Notes: a model not told the origin generated them from the letters alone. DNA of 57,524 nt from CAYTTR01 sp964440805 (GCA_964440805.1 CAYTTR010000014.1:1-57524), one strand, 5' to 3'. Positions 35,542 through 43,903 are shown, counted from the first letter of the stretch. Made by a program: numbers and translations.

Positions 35542-37278
35542 TCACAATCCTATGAGCTTCTTCACGTGTCTCGGCGGAGGAGAGCCAAAAGAGAGCATCC
35601 TGTCGTGCATGTCCTTGAGATTGACTTCAGGACCGTGTTTTTCCATATAAGAGCGGACGATGTCCAGGACTTCAAGATTTCCGGCGTAATAGGTTGAAAG
35701 CTGAGCCGAAGTCAGGCAGGCCCTGCGCCATTTACCCGCGGCTTCTCCCTCTTCCTGAAACCCCATGTTGATCATCAAATCGACGGCCTCCTCCTCTGTC
35801 ATCGTGCCGGCATGGATTTTCTGGTCGAGAATGGCGTTGATGACGGCTCTAACCCGGAATTTAAGCTGGTGGAGCTTGATCTCGGGGCTGCCGTAGCCCT
35901 CTTCCAGCATGAACTGTTCAGCGTAGATGGCCCATCCTTCGATGAAGGGTCCGCTCCGGAAGACATGCCGGACCATGGTTTTTCCTTGATAACGGTTGGA
36001 GTGGGCGAGCTGAAGATAATGGCCGGGCATGGCCTCATGGATGGTCAGAATCTCCAGCATATAATTGTTGTATTCCCTGAACAAGGACTCGACCCGGTCT
36101 TCTGTCCAATCCGCAGGAGGCGGGGAAATGGCATAGAATGTTTCGACTCCTTTTTCGAGGGGGCCTGGTGAATCACAATAGGCCACGGATAACCCACGTC
36201 TAAACTCGGGCATGACGATGACTTTGACTGGCTCTTTGGGAAGCGTGACCAGGTTTTTCTCCTGGACGAAGTGGGTCGTGGAATCAAGGCTTTTTTTGGC
36301 CAGGTCGATGATGGTATCCGCAGTCGGGCGGTCCTCAGCCAGACGGTCGAGCACGGCCCTGATAACATGGCTTTTATCCTTGAATTTTTCCTGATCCTTG
36401 ATTTTTGGGAAAAACTTTTCGAAAAGAGGCAGTGCCACATCATACATCTCATCGTGGAGTGCGGCCAGCTCGAATTCGGCTCTCTCGAGTAGTTCTTCCA
36501 TGGTCATTTCGGAAGCCAGTGCATAGCCGAGTTTCTTCCTGTATCTGTCTTCACCGAGACGGAAGTCTCCGGAGGAACGGGGAAGAAGATCCTTTTCCAG
36601 CCAGTTGCCGTATTCTGTTAGCGCTTCGACGGCCAGTACTTGGACGGGAGCGAAATCTTCCTTGAGATGGGGAGCTTCATCGAGAAACATGTTCAGGTCG
36701 TCCTTGATCATCCGGATGTTTCCTTTGTTCTGGAGAATGGCCGTCTCCGTATGAATCGGGGGAGGATTCTTCAAATTTTTTTTTGCCTCCTCAACAGCAG
36801 CCGGGATTTGCATGAGGCGCTCTTTCAGGTTCGATAACCTCTCTTCAAGGGGAGCAAAATCCCTGACCATGAGGTTGTAGAGTGCGCTTCCGATGTTATA
36901 GACGAGGGGATTCCATTCGTACTCTCTCAATTCTTTGAGTTGAAAAATGGTCGATTCAATCTGGATTCTGAGGATCTGAAAGTCGACCCTGTTCTCGGTG
37001 GCGAGGTTTTCTTCCCTAATGGCATCCAGGGCACTCAGGAATTTTTTATTGACCTCGAGCCATTGAAGCTTTCCCTCGATGCTGTAGTCGTTGAGACGGT
37101 AGTCGAATCGGTGGTCGCCGAGCCAGGTTGCGTACTCTGGGTGCATCTCAAGCATCTTCTCAATGTATTCCGAGGCAAGTGTTTCGAATTTTTTATTGTC
37201 ATCCGGCTTGATCGAGCAGAAAACCGAAAAAAGGATCAACATGGCGCTAAGCGAAAAAATGAAAACAGAAGATCGCAT
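35542..37278 (-). CDS. DUF885 family peptidase-like lipoprotein or secreted protein
   Basis: A 578-residue protein with an N-terminal hydrophobic signal (residues 4-20) and cysteine 21, which may be lipidated, though SVFC is a poor lipobox. The DUF885 core has the zinc-peptidase-like HEAMPGHYLQLAH at about residue 411 and EGWAIYAEQFMLE about 35 residues later, matching an HExxxH...E metal site. Relatives are common in Acidobacteriota and Aminicenantes-like genomes. The exact substrate is unknown. Confidence 0.85.
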   Translation of the reverse strand: MRSSVFIFSLSAMLILFSVFCSIKPDDNKKFETLASEYIEKMLEMHPEYATWLGDHRFDYRLNDYSIEGKLQWLEVNKKFLSALDAIREENLATENRVDFQILRIQIESTIFQLKELREYEWNPLVYNIGSALYNLMVRDFAPLEERLSNLKERLMQIPAAVEEAKKNLKNPPPIHTETAILQNKGNIRMIKDDLNMFLDEAPHLKEDFAPVQVLAVEALTEYGNWLEKDLLPRSSGDFRLGEDRYRKKLGYALASEMTMEELLERAEFELAALHDEMYDVALPLFEKFFPKIKDQEKFKDKSHVIRAVLDRLAEDRPTADTIIDLAKKSLDSTTHFVQEKNLVTLPKEPVKVIVMPEFRRGLSVAYCDSPGPLEKGVETFYAISPPPADWTEDRVESLFREYNNYMLEILTIHEAMPGHYLQLAHSNRYQGKTMVRHVFRSGPFIEGWAIYAEQFMLEEGYGSPEIKLHQLKFRVRAVINAILDQKIHAGTMTEEEAVDLMINMGFQEEGEAAGKWRRACLTSAQLSTYYAGNLEVLDIVRSYMEKHGPEVNLKDMHDRMLSFGSPPPRHVKKLIGL

Positions 37279-37306
37279 TTTTTTCTCCTTTCTTTTTAAT
37301 TTTTTA

Positions 37307-37335
37307 ATAATTCTTTATTGGAAAATTAATGTCAA
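37307..37335 (-). promoter_or_regulatory. Candidate sigma-70 promoter of the DUF885 gene
   Basis: On the minus strand a perfect TTGACA (37335-37330), a 17-bp spacer and AATTAT (37312-37307), 28 bp before the start codon. The -10 box is weak. Confidence 0.45.
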
Positions 37336-37496
37336 GTTGAAGAGTCTGGTTCAGGGATGAAAAAAGAATTTCCGGTTTCTTTTATTGGTATGGGGAAGCT
37401 GGACTCCGGTTATCCGCAATTGACTTAAAAATATTCTTTATGTATAAAGCCTAAAGACGGCTCAGAGCCAAATTTGATTATTTTCAGGCCAGAAAG

Positions 37497-37977
37497 ATGA
37501 AAAGGTATGATGTAATAAATGATGTAGATTCCATCCGCAGCTATTTCCCTATCCTCTCCAAGGAGTGTCTATCTTATCAGCAATTCCTTGGGTGCAGTGC
37601 CTCGTCAGTCCTTGAATGGACTTCGCCGCTACTATCAGTTATGGGCTGAGGAAGGAGTTACCGCCTGGGAAAAGGAGTGGTGGCATCTCTCCCGCAAAGT
37701 TGCCAATCAGATTGCGGAGCTTATTGGAGCAGGCGAAGAAGAAGTCACCATGCAGACCAATGCCACTGTGGCTCACTGGGTAGTTCTGTCGACTCAACTT
37801 CTGAGAGAAGATATTCACAGGAAAAAAGTCATTATGACTGACCATGACTTTCCCTCAATTCTCTATGCAGTAGCCAAAATAGCAGAGTGGAAAGGCTGGA
37901 AGATAGAAACAGTGGGCGGGCTGCCTGATTTAGAGAAGAGTGTGATTTTCGCCCCGTTCAATCACCTCTTAAGATGA
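37497..37977 (+). pseudogene. Frameshifted and truncated class V aminotransferase/kynureninase-like gene
   Basis: From ATG 37497 the frame reads MKRYDVINDVDSIRSYFPIL then SKE and goes out of frame near 37566. The neighbouring frame continues with the family hallmark YLISNSLGAVPRQ and runs through HLSRKVANQIAELIGAGEEE and DFPSILYAVAKIAEWKGW to a stop at 37977. Intact relatives exceed 380 residues, so the PLP-binding half is missing. The truncation point is next to the gas-vesicle island. Confidence 0.8.
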
Positions 37978-38018
37978 AGCCAGCATTCAAAAATTCCCCT
38001 CTTGAATCACCCCTTAAG
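37960..38018. repeat. Imperfect 14-bp direct repeat at the island boundary
   Basis: AATCACCTCTTAAG (37960-37973) and AATCACCCCTTAAG (38005-38018) differ at one base and are 45 bp apart. They flank the end of the truncated aminotransferase and the change to AT-rich sequence. They may be a duplicated target or chance. Confidence 0.4.
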
Positions 38019-38126
38019 GCTATTGAATATATTTATGTGTATGTCAATATGAATTAAGGATTTTTTTCTGAGTTCTGTAATGTTTTATCCTGAAGTATCA
38101 AGGAAGAATTTAAAGGCTTATTTATT

Positions 38127-39623
38127 ATGAAAAAAAACAGAATCCAGAGGGAAACAGATATTATTTCTTCCAATCAAGATACCTCCCGTTCTATGGGGGA
38201 AAAGCTCCAGGAGAAACAGGAGCTTTTGAAAAGCATATTTGATTCATCACCTGATGCAATTACGATAGCAGACCTGAATTTGAATATAATGGATTGCAAT
38301 CAGGCAGCCTTAGATTTATTTAAATATTCGTCCAAAAATGAAATCATGGGTAAAAATGTGTTTGATTTTATATCTAAAAAAGAGCACCCAAAAGTGAAGA
38401 AAGATTTGGGAAAAATTTTAAAAAATGGATTCATAAAAAATGCAGAATACACCTGTTTGAGTAAGACTGGAGATGAAATTATAGCATTTATTTCAACAAG
38501 TATCGTTAAAGATGAAAAGGATAATCCGCTTTATTTTGTAGGGATAATCAAGGATATCACCAAAATAAAACTTGCCAAGCAAAGACTTCAGGTTATCTTT
38601 GATGGAATAAGCGATGGTATTCTAATAGTAGATAAGAACTACAAAGTCCTGAGAGTAAACCTGGGAATATTGGAGATGTTTAACAAAAAAAATTTCCCAG
38701 ATGTTCTGGGGGAAAAATGTTATCTCGAATTTTTTAAAAATAAAGATGTCTGTGCCGATTGTCTCGCCATGAAAACTTTAAAAAATGGCAAAACTTATAG
38801 TAACACCAGAATATTCCGTGGAAAAGAAAATGAAAGAATTCTGGAGATATCCACCTTCCCAATTAAAGATGAACGAGAAAAAGTCATAGAGGTAATTGAG
38901 TATATCAAGGATGCCACGGATAGAGTTAAGCTTGAAAATCAACTGATTGCCCAGGACAAAATGGCGGCGATTGGAGAACTGGCCTCTGGAGTAGCTCATG
39001 AAATTAGAAATCCCCTTGGAAATATCTCTGCAGCGGCTCAATATTGTCTTCATAAATATGAGCTTCCCGAAAGCGTAAAAAAATATATAAAAATGGTGTT
39101 AAAAAATTCGGAAAATGCCGCAAGAGTAATAAGAAACCTGCTCACTTTTTCTAAAAACAAAATTATTTCCTCTTATAATTTTGGGGATATAAGTGAAATC
39201 ATAAAAAACACCTGTAACCTGCTCATGGTCCGAATTCAGAAACAGCGGGTTAAGCTTATTCTCCGGATGGCAGATAAAATTCCAAAGATTTTAGTGGATG
39301 AAAAAAGACTTGAAGAGGCTTTATCAAATATCATTTTGAATTCTCTGGATGCCATGCCCAGAGGGGGGAGGCTGACAATTACCTGCTATCCGGATTTCAA
39401 GTCTAATCACATTGTACTGAGTTTCCTCGATACGGGCAAAGGAATTCCCCAGGAAAAAATAAATAAAATATTTGTTCCTTTTTTCACCACAAAAAAAGAT
39501 GGAGTAGGATTGGGTCTTTGTCTAGTGCTTCAGATTATAAGAGAACATAAAGGAACAATAAAGGTAGAAAGCAAAATTGATCAAGGAACTGAAGTTGTGA
39601 TCAGGCTGCCAATTTCAAAATGA
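38127..39623 (+). CDS. PAS-PAS sensor histidine kinase (NtrB-like)
   Basis: A 498-residue soluble kinase with no membrane segment. PAS1 spans about 33-150 and PAS2 about 155-270. PAS2 has a cysteine cluster C198-x10-C209-x2-C212 seen in many PAS domains that could bind metal or sense redox. HisKA has the phosphoacceptor in GVAHEIRNPLGNIS (H about 291), and HATPase_c has NIILNSLDAMP and DTGKGIPQEK...GVGLGLCL. It is paired with the following NtrC-type regulator, its likely partner. Confidence 0.93.
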   Translation: MKKNRIQRETDIISSNQDTSRSMGEKLQEKQELLKSIFDSSPDAITIADLNLNIMDCNQAALDLFKYSSKNEIMGKNVFDFISKKEHPKVKKDLGKILKNGFIKNAEYTCLSKTGDEIIAFISTSIVKDEKDNPLYFVGIIKDITKIKLAKQRLQVIFDGISDGILIVDKNYKVLRVNLGILEMFNKKNFPDVLGEKCYLEFFKNKDVCADCLAMKTLKNGKTYSNTRIFRGKENERILEISTFPIKDEREKVIEVIEYIKDATDRVKLENQLIAQDKMAAIGELASGVAHEIRNPLGNISAAAQYCLHKYELPESVKKYIKMVLKNSENAARVIRNLLTFSKNKIISSYNFGDISEIIKNTCNLLMVRIQKQRVKLILRMADKIPKILVDEKRLEEALSNIILNSLDAMPRGGRLTITCYPDFKSNHIVLSFLDTGKGIPQEKINKIFVPFFTTKKDGVGLGLCLVLQIIREHKGTIKVESKIDQGTEVVIRLPISK

Positions 39624-39695
39624 TAATTAAATTTCAAGAATTTAGAATGTCAGTCGACTAAATAACTGAAAAATATCTCATAGAGGTCTTAAAAA

Positions 39696-41054
39696 ATGGA
39701 GAGAATCCTGATTGTTGATGACGATAAAGATTTGCGGTTTACTGTTTCGAATATTTTAAAAGATGAAGGTTTTAAAGTAACGACTGCAGGCTCTGCAGGA
39801 GGGGCCTTTAAAGCAATTAAAAACTTTGCTCCTCATCTGGTTTTGTTAGATATAAAGCTTCCTGGTATGGATGGAATTAGAATCCTGGAGGAAATAAAAA
39901 AAGTCGATAAGGATTTGATTGTAATCATGATTACAGGTTATGGCGGCATTGAAGAGGCTGTAACTTCAATGAAGCTGGGGGCTTTTGATTATATCACCAA
40001 GCCCTTCGACAACAGAGAACTTGTTTTCAGAATCCAAAAAGCTCTCCAGACCCGGAATTTAAGCCGGGAAATAGACAGCCTGAAAAAAATGCTTAAAGAA
40101 AAGCTTATTGAAGAAGAGCTGTTTGGAAAAAGTCCTCAGATAAAGAGAGTCTTGAATCAGGTGAAGAAAGTTGCTCCCACCGAATTAACTGTCATAATTC
40201 AGGGGCAGAGCGGAACGGGCAAGGAATTAATTGCTAATTTGATTCATCAAAAATGTAAAAGAGCTCAAAAGCCTTTTGTGGCCATTGATTGTGGTGCTAT
40301 CCCTGTGGAGCTGGCTGAGAGTGAATTGTTCGGACATGAAAAAGGAGCTTTCACCGGCTCCAATGCCAGTAAAGAAGGAAGATTTGAACAGGCTGACGGC
40401 GGAACGCTATTTTTAGATGAAATTACAAATCTGCCTGATACAATTCAGATGAAACTTTTAAGAGTAATACAGGTAAAAAAATTGCAACATATTGGTGGAA
40501 AAAAGGATATAAAAATAGACGTGAGGATAATAATAGCCTCGAACATTGATCTTTACGAAGCAGTAAAAAAAGGCGTATTCAGAAAAGACCTTTTTTATAG
40601 GTTGAATGAATTCCGCATTTTACTTCCTTCTTTGAAAGAAAGAAGTGAAGATATCCCTATTATGGCCAACTATTTTTTAAAGGAAGCAAATAATGAACTC
40701 AATAAAAAAATCAAGGGTTTTTCTCCGGAGGCAATGAAATTCATGCTTAATTATCACTGGCCCGGAAATGTAAGAGAGCTGAGAAATCTTGTCAGAAAAG
40801 GGGTGCTTTTGACTAATTCTGAGTATATAAATTCTCTCGATTTATCACCAGAAGAAATTAAGGCAGAAGAAACAATGGATTTTAACAGCTATTTATTTAA
40901 AGGAGTTTCCTACAAAGAAATCATTGAAAAATTTGAGAGAGATTTAATTAAGCGAACCCTTGAAAAGGCAAATAATAATAAGACCCGCGCCGCAAAAATA
41001 TTGAAAATGCACAGGAAGGCTCTCTATCGGAAGATGAAAAGCCTGAACTTGTGA
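39696..41054 (+). CDS. NtrC-family sigma-54-dependent response regulator
   Basis: A 452-residue activator. The receiver domain has phosphoacceptor D52 (LLDIKLPGMDG). The AAA+ domain has Walker A GQSGTGKEL, the sigma-54-contact loop GAFTGS (consensus GAFTGA) and GGTLFLDEI. The C-terminal Fis-type HTH is NKTRAAKILKMHRKALYRKM. Two sigma-54 promoters with a shared upstream site lie in the next 2 kb, so it probably activates the lytic transglycosylase and gas-vesicle transcripts. The A-to-S change in the GAFTGA loop is unusual but tolerated in some regulators. Confidence 0.94.
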   Translation: MERILIVDDDKDLRFTVSNILKDEGFKVTTAGSAGGAFKAIKNFAPHLVLLDIKLPGMDGIRILEEIKKVDKDLIVIMITGYGGIEEAVTSMKLGAFDYITKPFDNRELVFRIQKALQTRNLSREIDSLKKMLKEKLIEEELFGKSPQIKRVLNQVKKVAPTELTVIIQGQSGTGKELIANLIHQKCKRAQKPFVAIDCGAIPVELAESELFGHEKGAFTGSNASKEGRFEQADGGTLFLDEITNLPDTIQMKLLRVIQVKKLQHIGGKKDIKIDVRIIIASNIDLYEAVKKGVFRKDLFYRLNEFRILLPSLKERSEDIPIMANYFLKEANNELNKKIKGFSPEAMKFMLNYHWPGNVRELRNLVRKGVLLTNSEYINSLDLSPEEIKAEETMDFNSYLFKGVSYKEIIEKFERDLIKRTLEKANNNKTRAAKILKMHRKALYRKMKSLNL

Positions 41055-41085
41055 CATTTCCGTCCACCTTGTCCTGAAATATCAC
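41049..41085 (+). promoter_or_regulatory. Candidate upstream activator (enhancer) site 1
   Basis: TTGTGACATTTCCGTCCA (41049-41066) is followed by TGTCCTG. GTGACATTTC (41051-41060) and GAAATATCAC (41076-41085) form a dyad with 9 of 10 matches. An almost identical 18-mer is upstream of the second sigma-54 promoter. Here the site begins at the regulator's own stop codon, about 125 bp before promoter 1. Confidence 0.65.
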
Positions 41086-41190
41086 CTGAACTGAATGTAA
41101 CTTCGAGAAACATATTTCTATCCTCATCCGCTTCTTTTAACAGGCATTTTTCTCTTTTTATCTAAAATTTTAAGGATTGTCTGAATGATT

Positions 41191-41208
41191 TTGGCATGAT
41201 TGATGCAT
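41191..41208 (+). promoter_or_regulatory. Sigma-54 promoter 1 (lytic transglycosylases)
   Basis: TTGGCATGATTGATGCAT keeps the invariant GG (41193-41194) and GC (41205-41206) separated by exactly 10 bp. It lies 27 bp before the first lytic transglycosylase gene and downstream of a sigma-54 activator gene. Confidence 0.75.
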
Positions 41209-41234
41209 AGCTTATGATATAAGGCAGTAAATTT

Positions 41235-42020
41235 ATGTTAAATCGCAAAGAAACAGGTATGAGTTGTGAAAGGTCACCTTATTTGAAGAGCGCCTTTTAC
41301 TCAAAGTGCATTCTTATCTTTAGCTTAATTCTGGCTGTTGTCTGGAATATTGCTTCATCAATAGAAATAAAAACTTTCAGGGAAGAAAGACCGGCCTTAA
41401 AGAATAAGATTGAGAAATTAGAGCTTTTAAGAAGAAACAACAGTCAAATCAGGAAGGAGTTCGCAAGACAAAAGGCCATAACTTTTTCTTTTCTGGAACT
41501 AATCGGGAGATATAAAGGAAAATTCACTCCTCAGCAAAAAGAAGAGTGCATTCAGATAATAATCATTACCGATGAAAAAAACAGGCATAAGGGGCTTGAT
41601 GCTCCTTTAATTCTGGCCTGGATAGAGAAGGAGAGTCGGGGCGATCCAGAGGCAATTTCTTATGCGGGAGCAAAAGGTCTGACTCAGCTCATGGATTTCA
41701 GCGCAGATATGATTTTTACAGCAATGGGATATCCCGGTTATGACCCGGAATTGGTTTTCAACCCACTGGTTAGCCTGGCAAGCGGAATATATTATCTTGA
41801 AGATCTCATGAAATTCTGGAAATGGAAGGGCATAAAAAATCAACAATTAATTTTATTTTATGCCTTACACAGTTATAAATGGGGACCGGGAAATACAAAA
41901 GAACTGTTTAATTCGGCGAGAAGAGCCGAACGTCCGGCTATTGAGTATGTCAACTGGATTTTAAATCGCCGGGAATTCTGGGATGAAAGATTGAAATACT
42001 GGTCAGAAATGGATGAATAG
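41235..42020 (+). CDS. Membrane-anchored lytic transglycosylase (SLT family), copy 1
   Basis: A 261-residue protein. One membrane segment (24-42) is followed by a coiled segment (45-85) and an SLT/goose-lysozyme-like domain (about 105-235). The catalytic glutamate is E133 in AWIEKESRGDP, followed by GAKGLTQLM and FNPLVSLASGIYYLEDL. It would cut peptidoglycan glycan strands from the periplasmic face. It is the first gene behind a sigma-54 promoter and has a tandem paralogue next to it. Confidence 0.87.
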   Translation: MLNRKETGMSCERSPYLKSAFYSKCILIFSLILAVVWNIASSIEIKTFREERPALKNKIEKLELLRRNNSQIRKEFARQKAITFSFLELIGRYKGKFTPQQKEECIQIIIITDEKNRHKGLDAPLILAWIEKESRGDPEAISYAGAKGLTQLMDFSADMIFTAMGYPGYDPELVFNPLVSLASGIYYLEDLMKFWKWKGIKNQQLILFYALHSYKWGPGNTKELFNSARRAERPAIEYVNWILNRREFWDERLKYWSEMDE

Positions 42021-42078
42021 TAAAAGCAGAAATTGAGAAATTAAAAAACAAAACAAACAAAAAAAGGAGATTGAAGCC

Positions 42079-42861
42079 ATGCAACACAAAGACAGGAAGA
42101 GATGGAAACCAGATCTTTTAATCTGGATTTTTCTTCTTCCCGGTTTGAGTCTGTTGTTATTCTGGAATGTTTTTTTATTTAAAGAAATCAGAGATTCAAA
42201 AGAGGCTAAGACGGAATTGCGGAAACAAATTGAGAAAATAGAAATTCTGGAAAAAACGGACAGGAATTTTATGAAAGATTATTTAAAACAAAAGACAATT
42301 GCTCTTTGTTTTCTGGAAGTGATTGAAGATTATGGGGAATATTTCAGCTTCAAAGAGAAGCAGGACTGCATCCAATTAATTGTAATTACAGATGAAAAAT
42401 ACGGAGAGAGGGGGCTTGATGCTCCCTTAATTCTGGCTTGGATAGAGAAGGAAAGCGGTGGAAACCCAAAAGGGGTTTCCTCTTCGGGCGCAAAAGGATT
42501 GACTCAATGGTTTGATTACAGGGCCTGGAACATCCTCAGGGAAATGGGGTATCCTGGTTATGATCAAGATTTAGTTTTCAATCCGGTAATTAATTTAGCG
42601 GGTGGAATTTATTATCTGGAAAGCCTCATCAAGTTCTGGGAATGGAAAGGTCTAAAAAATCAAAACATCGTCTTATCTCATGGTTTACACAGTTACAGGT
42701 GGGGGACAGAAAGGACCGAGCAATTGTTTAACTCTGGTCAGGAATCAAAGAAGCAATTCGCAGAATATGCGGACTGGATTTTAAATCGCCGGGAATTCTG
42801 GGCAAAAAAGATGAAATACTGGCTTGATGACGCCCGGGAGCTGGCAGAAAAAGTTAAATAA
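42079..42861 (+). CDS. Membrane-anchored lytic transglycosylase (SLT family), copy 2
   Basis: A 260-residue paralogue of the preceding gene with the same layout: membrane anchor (14-34), short coil and SLT domain. Catalytic E125 lies in AWIEKESGGNP; the stretch LNRREFW is shared by both copies. The copies look like an old tandem duplication. AAAAAGGAG precedes the start. The role beside gas vesicle genes is not known. Confidence 0.86.
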   Translation: MQHKDRKRWKPDLLIWIFLLPGLSLLLFWNVFLFKEIRDSKEAKTELRKQIEKIEILEKTDRNFMKDYLKQKTIALCFLEVIEDYGEYFSFKEKQDCIQLIVITDEKYGERGLDAPLILAWIEKESGGNPKGVSSSGAKGLTQWFDYRAWNILREMGYPGYDQDLVFNPVINLAGGIYYLESLIKFWEWKGLKNQNIVLSHGLHSYRWGTERTEQLFNSGQESKKQFAEYADWILNRREFWAKKMKYWLDDARELAEKVK

Positions 42862-42924
42862 AAAGGATATGACAAGACCAGCAGAACAAATCCTCTTTCC
42901 ATTTCCTCTTAAATCAGATGGCAG

Positions 42925-42965
42925 TTGTGACAATTCCGTCCATTACTGTCCTGTTTGTGTCTCAC
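42925..42965 (+). promoter_or_regulatory. Candidate upstream activator (enhancer) site 2
   Basis: TTGTGACAATTCCGTCCA (42925-42942) matches site 1 at 17 of 18 bases; TGTCCTG follows in both, and a TGTCTCAC half-site (to 42965) completes a looser dyad. It lies about 140 bp before sigma-54 promoter 2. Confidence 0.65.
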
Positions 42966-43083
42966 ATGCAGAAATCTTTTCAAATTTTAAACTAAATTAA
43001 ATAGATGCTTTCAACTGTTTTATTTATTATTTCTCTCTGGGAATTCCAAAAGTTAGGAAGTAATCCCAGCTAAAGCACTTTCT

Positions 43084-43100
43084 CTGGCACGAAAAATGCA
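43084..43100 (+). promoter_or_regulatory. Sigma-54 promoter 2 (gas vesicle operon)
   Basis: CTGGCACGAAAAATGCA matches the sigma-54 consensus (TGGCACG, then TGCA) with GG (43086-43087) and GC (43098-43099) 10 bp apart. It precedes the receiver gene and gvpA. No other strong promoter is seen in the island downstream. Confidence 0.85.
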
Positions 43101-43145
43101 GCAAGAAGAAAGTAGTTATGGAAGTAAAAAAAAGGAGAAAGGAAA

Positions 43146-43520
43146 ATAAAGCCAAAAATATTGATTATTGAAAATGATAGAGACATGGCCAAGATAATCT
43201 CGGAATACCTCAAAAAAGAAGGCTTTCTGGTGGATAGAGCCCCTGATGAGGAAAATGTCCTGAAAACGATAAAAGAAAATTATGACCTGATTATTATCGA
43301 TTACGAGCCTCCCCGGAACTCGGGGTGGAATGCCTTAGAAGAAGTAAAACAAATAAGCTCTTCTTCTCCGGTGATAATGATTTCTGCCCACGGAGAGGAA
43401 GCATTGAAAATGAAGGCCAGAGAACTGGGAGTTATTCATTTTTTTGATAAGCCCTTCGACCTGAGAAAACTCATGAAAGTCGTAAAAAAAATGTTACCCC
43501 GGAGAAAAAGTCGAAAATAG
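43146..43520 (+). CDS. Stand-alone response-regulator receiver domain, apparent ATA start
   Basis: A 124-residue CheY-like domain with acidic pocket (E9, D11), phosphoacceptor D52 (LIIIDYEPP) and lysine in FFDKPFD. No output domain. The GGAG box (43134-43137) is 8 nt before ATA 43146, which begins the full fold (KPKILIIEND). TTG 43161 is the first standard start but is 23 nt from the box and cuts off half of the first strand. It is the first gene after the sigma-54 promoter, next to gvpA, and may be phosphorylated by the island's kinase. Confidence 0.8.
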   Translation: MKPKILIIENDRDMAKIISEYLKKEGFLVDRAPDEENVLKTIKENYDLIIIDYEPPRNSGWNALEEVKQISSSSPVIMISAHGEEALKMKARELGVIHFFDKPFDLRKLMKVVKKMLPRRKSRK

Positions 43521-43574
43521 AGGTTAACCGCTCCTCTTGTCAAAAGCGGAATTTTAAGGAAAGGAGTAATAAAG

Positions 43575-43781
43575 ATGGCAGTTGAAAAAGCAATCGGCTC
43601 TTCCAGCTTAGTTGAAGTTATCGATCGCGTGCTGGACAAGGGCGTTGCAGTTGACGCCTGGGTGAGAGTCTCTCTGGTTGGTATCGAAATACTCGCCATT
43701 GAGGCCAGAGTGGTAGCTGCATCAGTTGAGACTTACCTGAAATATGCTGAAGCTATCGGCTTGACCGCCACAGCAGCTTAA
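43575..43781 (+). CDS. gvpA: Gas vesicle major structural protein GvpA
   Basis: A 68-residue shell protein. SSSLVEVIDRVLDKGVAVDA followed by WVRVSLVGIEILAIEARVV is the core of all GvpA proteins, and ASVETYLKYAEAIGL the C-terminal helix. It polymerises into the ribbed gas-permeable wall. Only one true gvpA copy is present. AAAGGAG lies 8 nt upstream. A weak terminator-like structure after the gene could keep gvpA mRNA in excess over the rest. Confidence 0.97.
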   Translation: MAVEKAIGSSSLVEVIDRVLDKGVAVDAWVRVSLVGIEILAIEARVVAASVETYLKYAEAIGLTATAA

Positions 43782-43792
43782 GGGAAGAGGAA

Positions 43793-43880
43793 AAAGGGGA
43801 GAAAATGAATCTTGCCGAGACATCCTTATGGTCCGGGAAAAAGGGAACATCAAGCATGTTTCGCCAAGAATTCCCCTTTC
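43793..43880 (+). terminator. Weak terminator/attenuator after gvpA
   Basis: AAAGGGGA (43793-43800) or AAAGGGAA (43840-43847) can pair with TTCCCCTTT (43871-43879), followed by the T-rich CTTTTC. The alternatives are mutually exclusive and overlap a short open frame, so translation could decide readthrough. Inferred from sequence only. Confidence 0.35.
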
Positions 43881-43903
43881 TTTTCTTAGGAAGGAAATCA
43901 TGA
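43805..43903 (+). CDS. Possible 32-residue leader ORF coupled to the next gene
   Basis: AGGGGAGAAA directly before ATG 43805 is a strong ribosome binding site. The frame encodes MNLAETSLWSGKKGTSSMFR and 12 more residues and ends in TGA overlapping the ATG of the coiled-coil gene (ATGA at 43900-43903). It resembles no known protein. It may couple translation or be the remnant of a longer 5' extension. Confidence 0.4.
   Translation: MNLAETSLWSGKKGTSSMFRQEFPFLFLGRKS

Noticed and set aside
43161..43520. TTG 43161 as start of the receiver gene
   Set aside because: It is 23 nt from the GGAG box and removes the first residues of the fold; ATA 43146 fits better.
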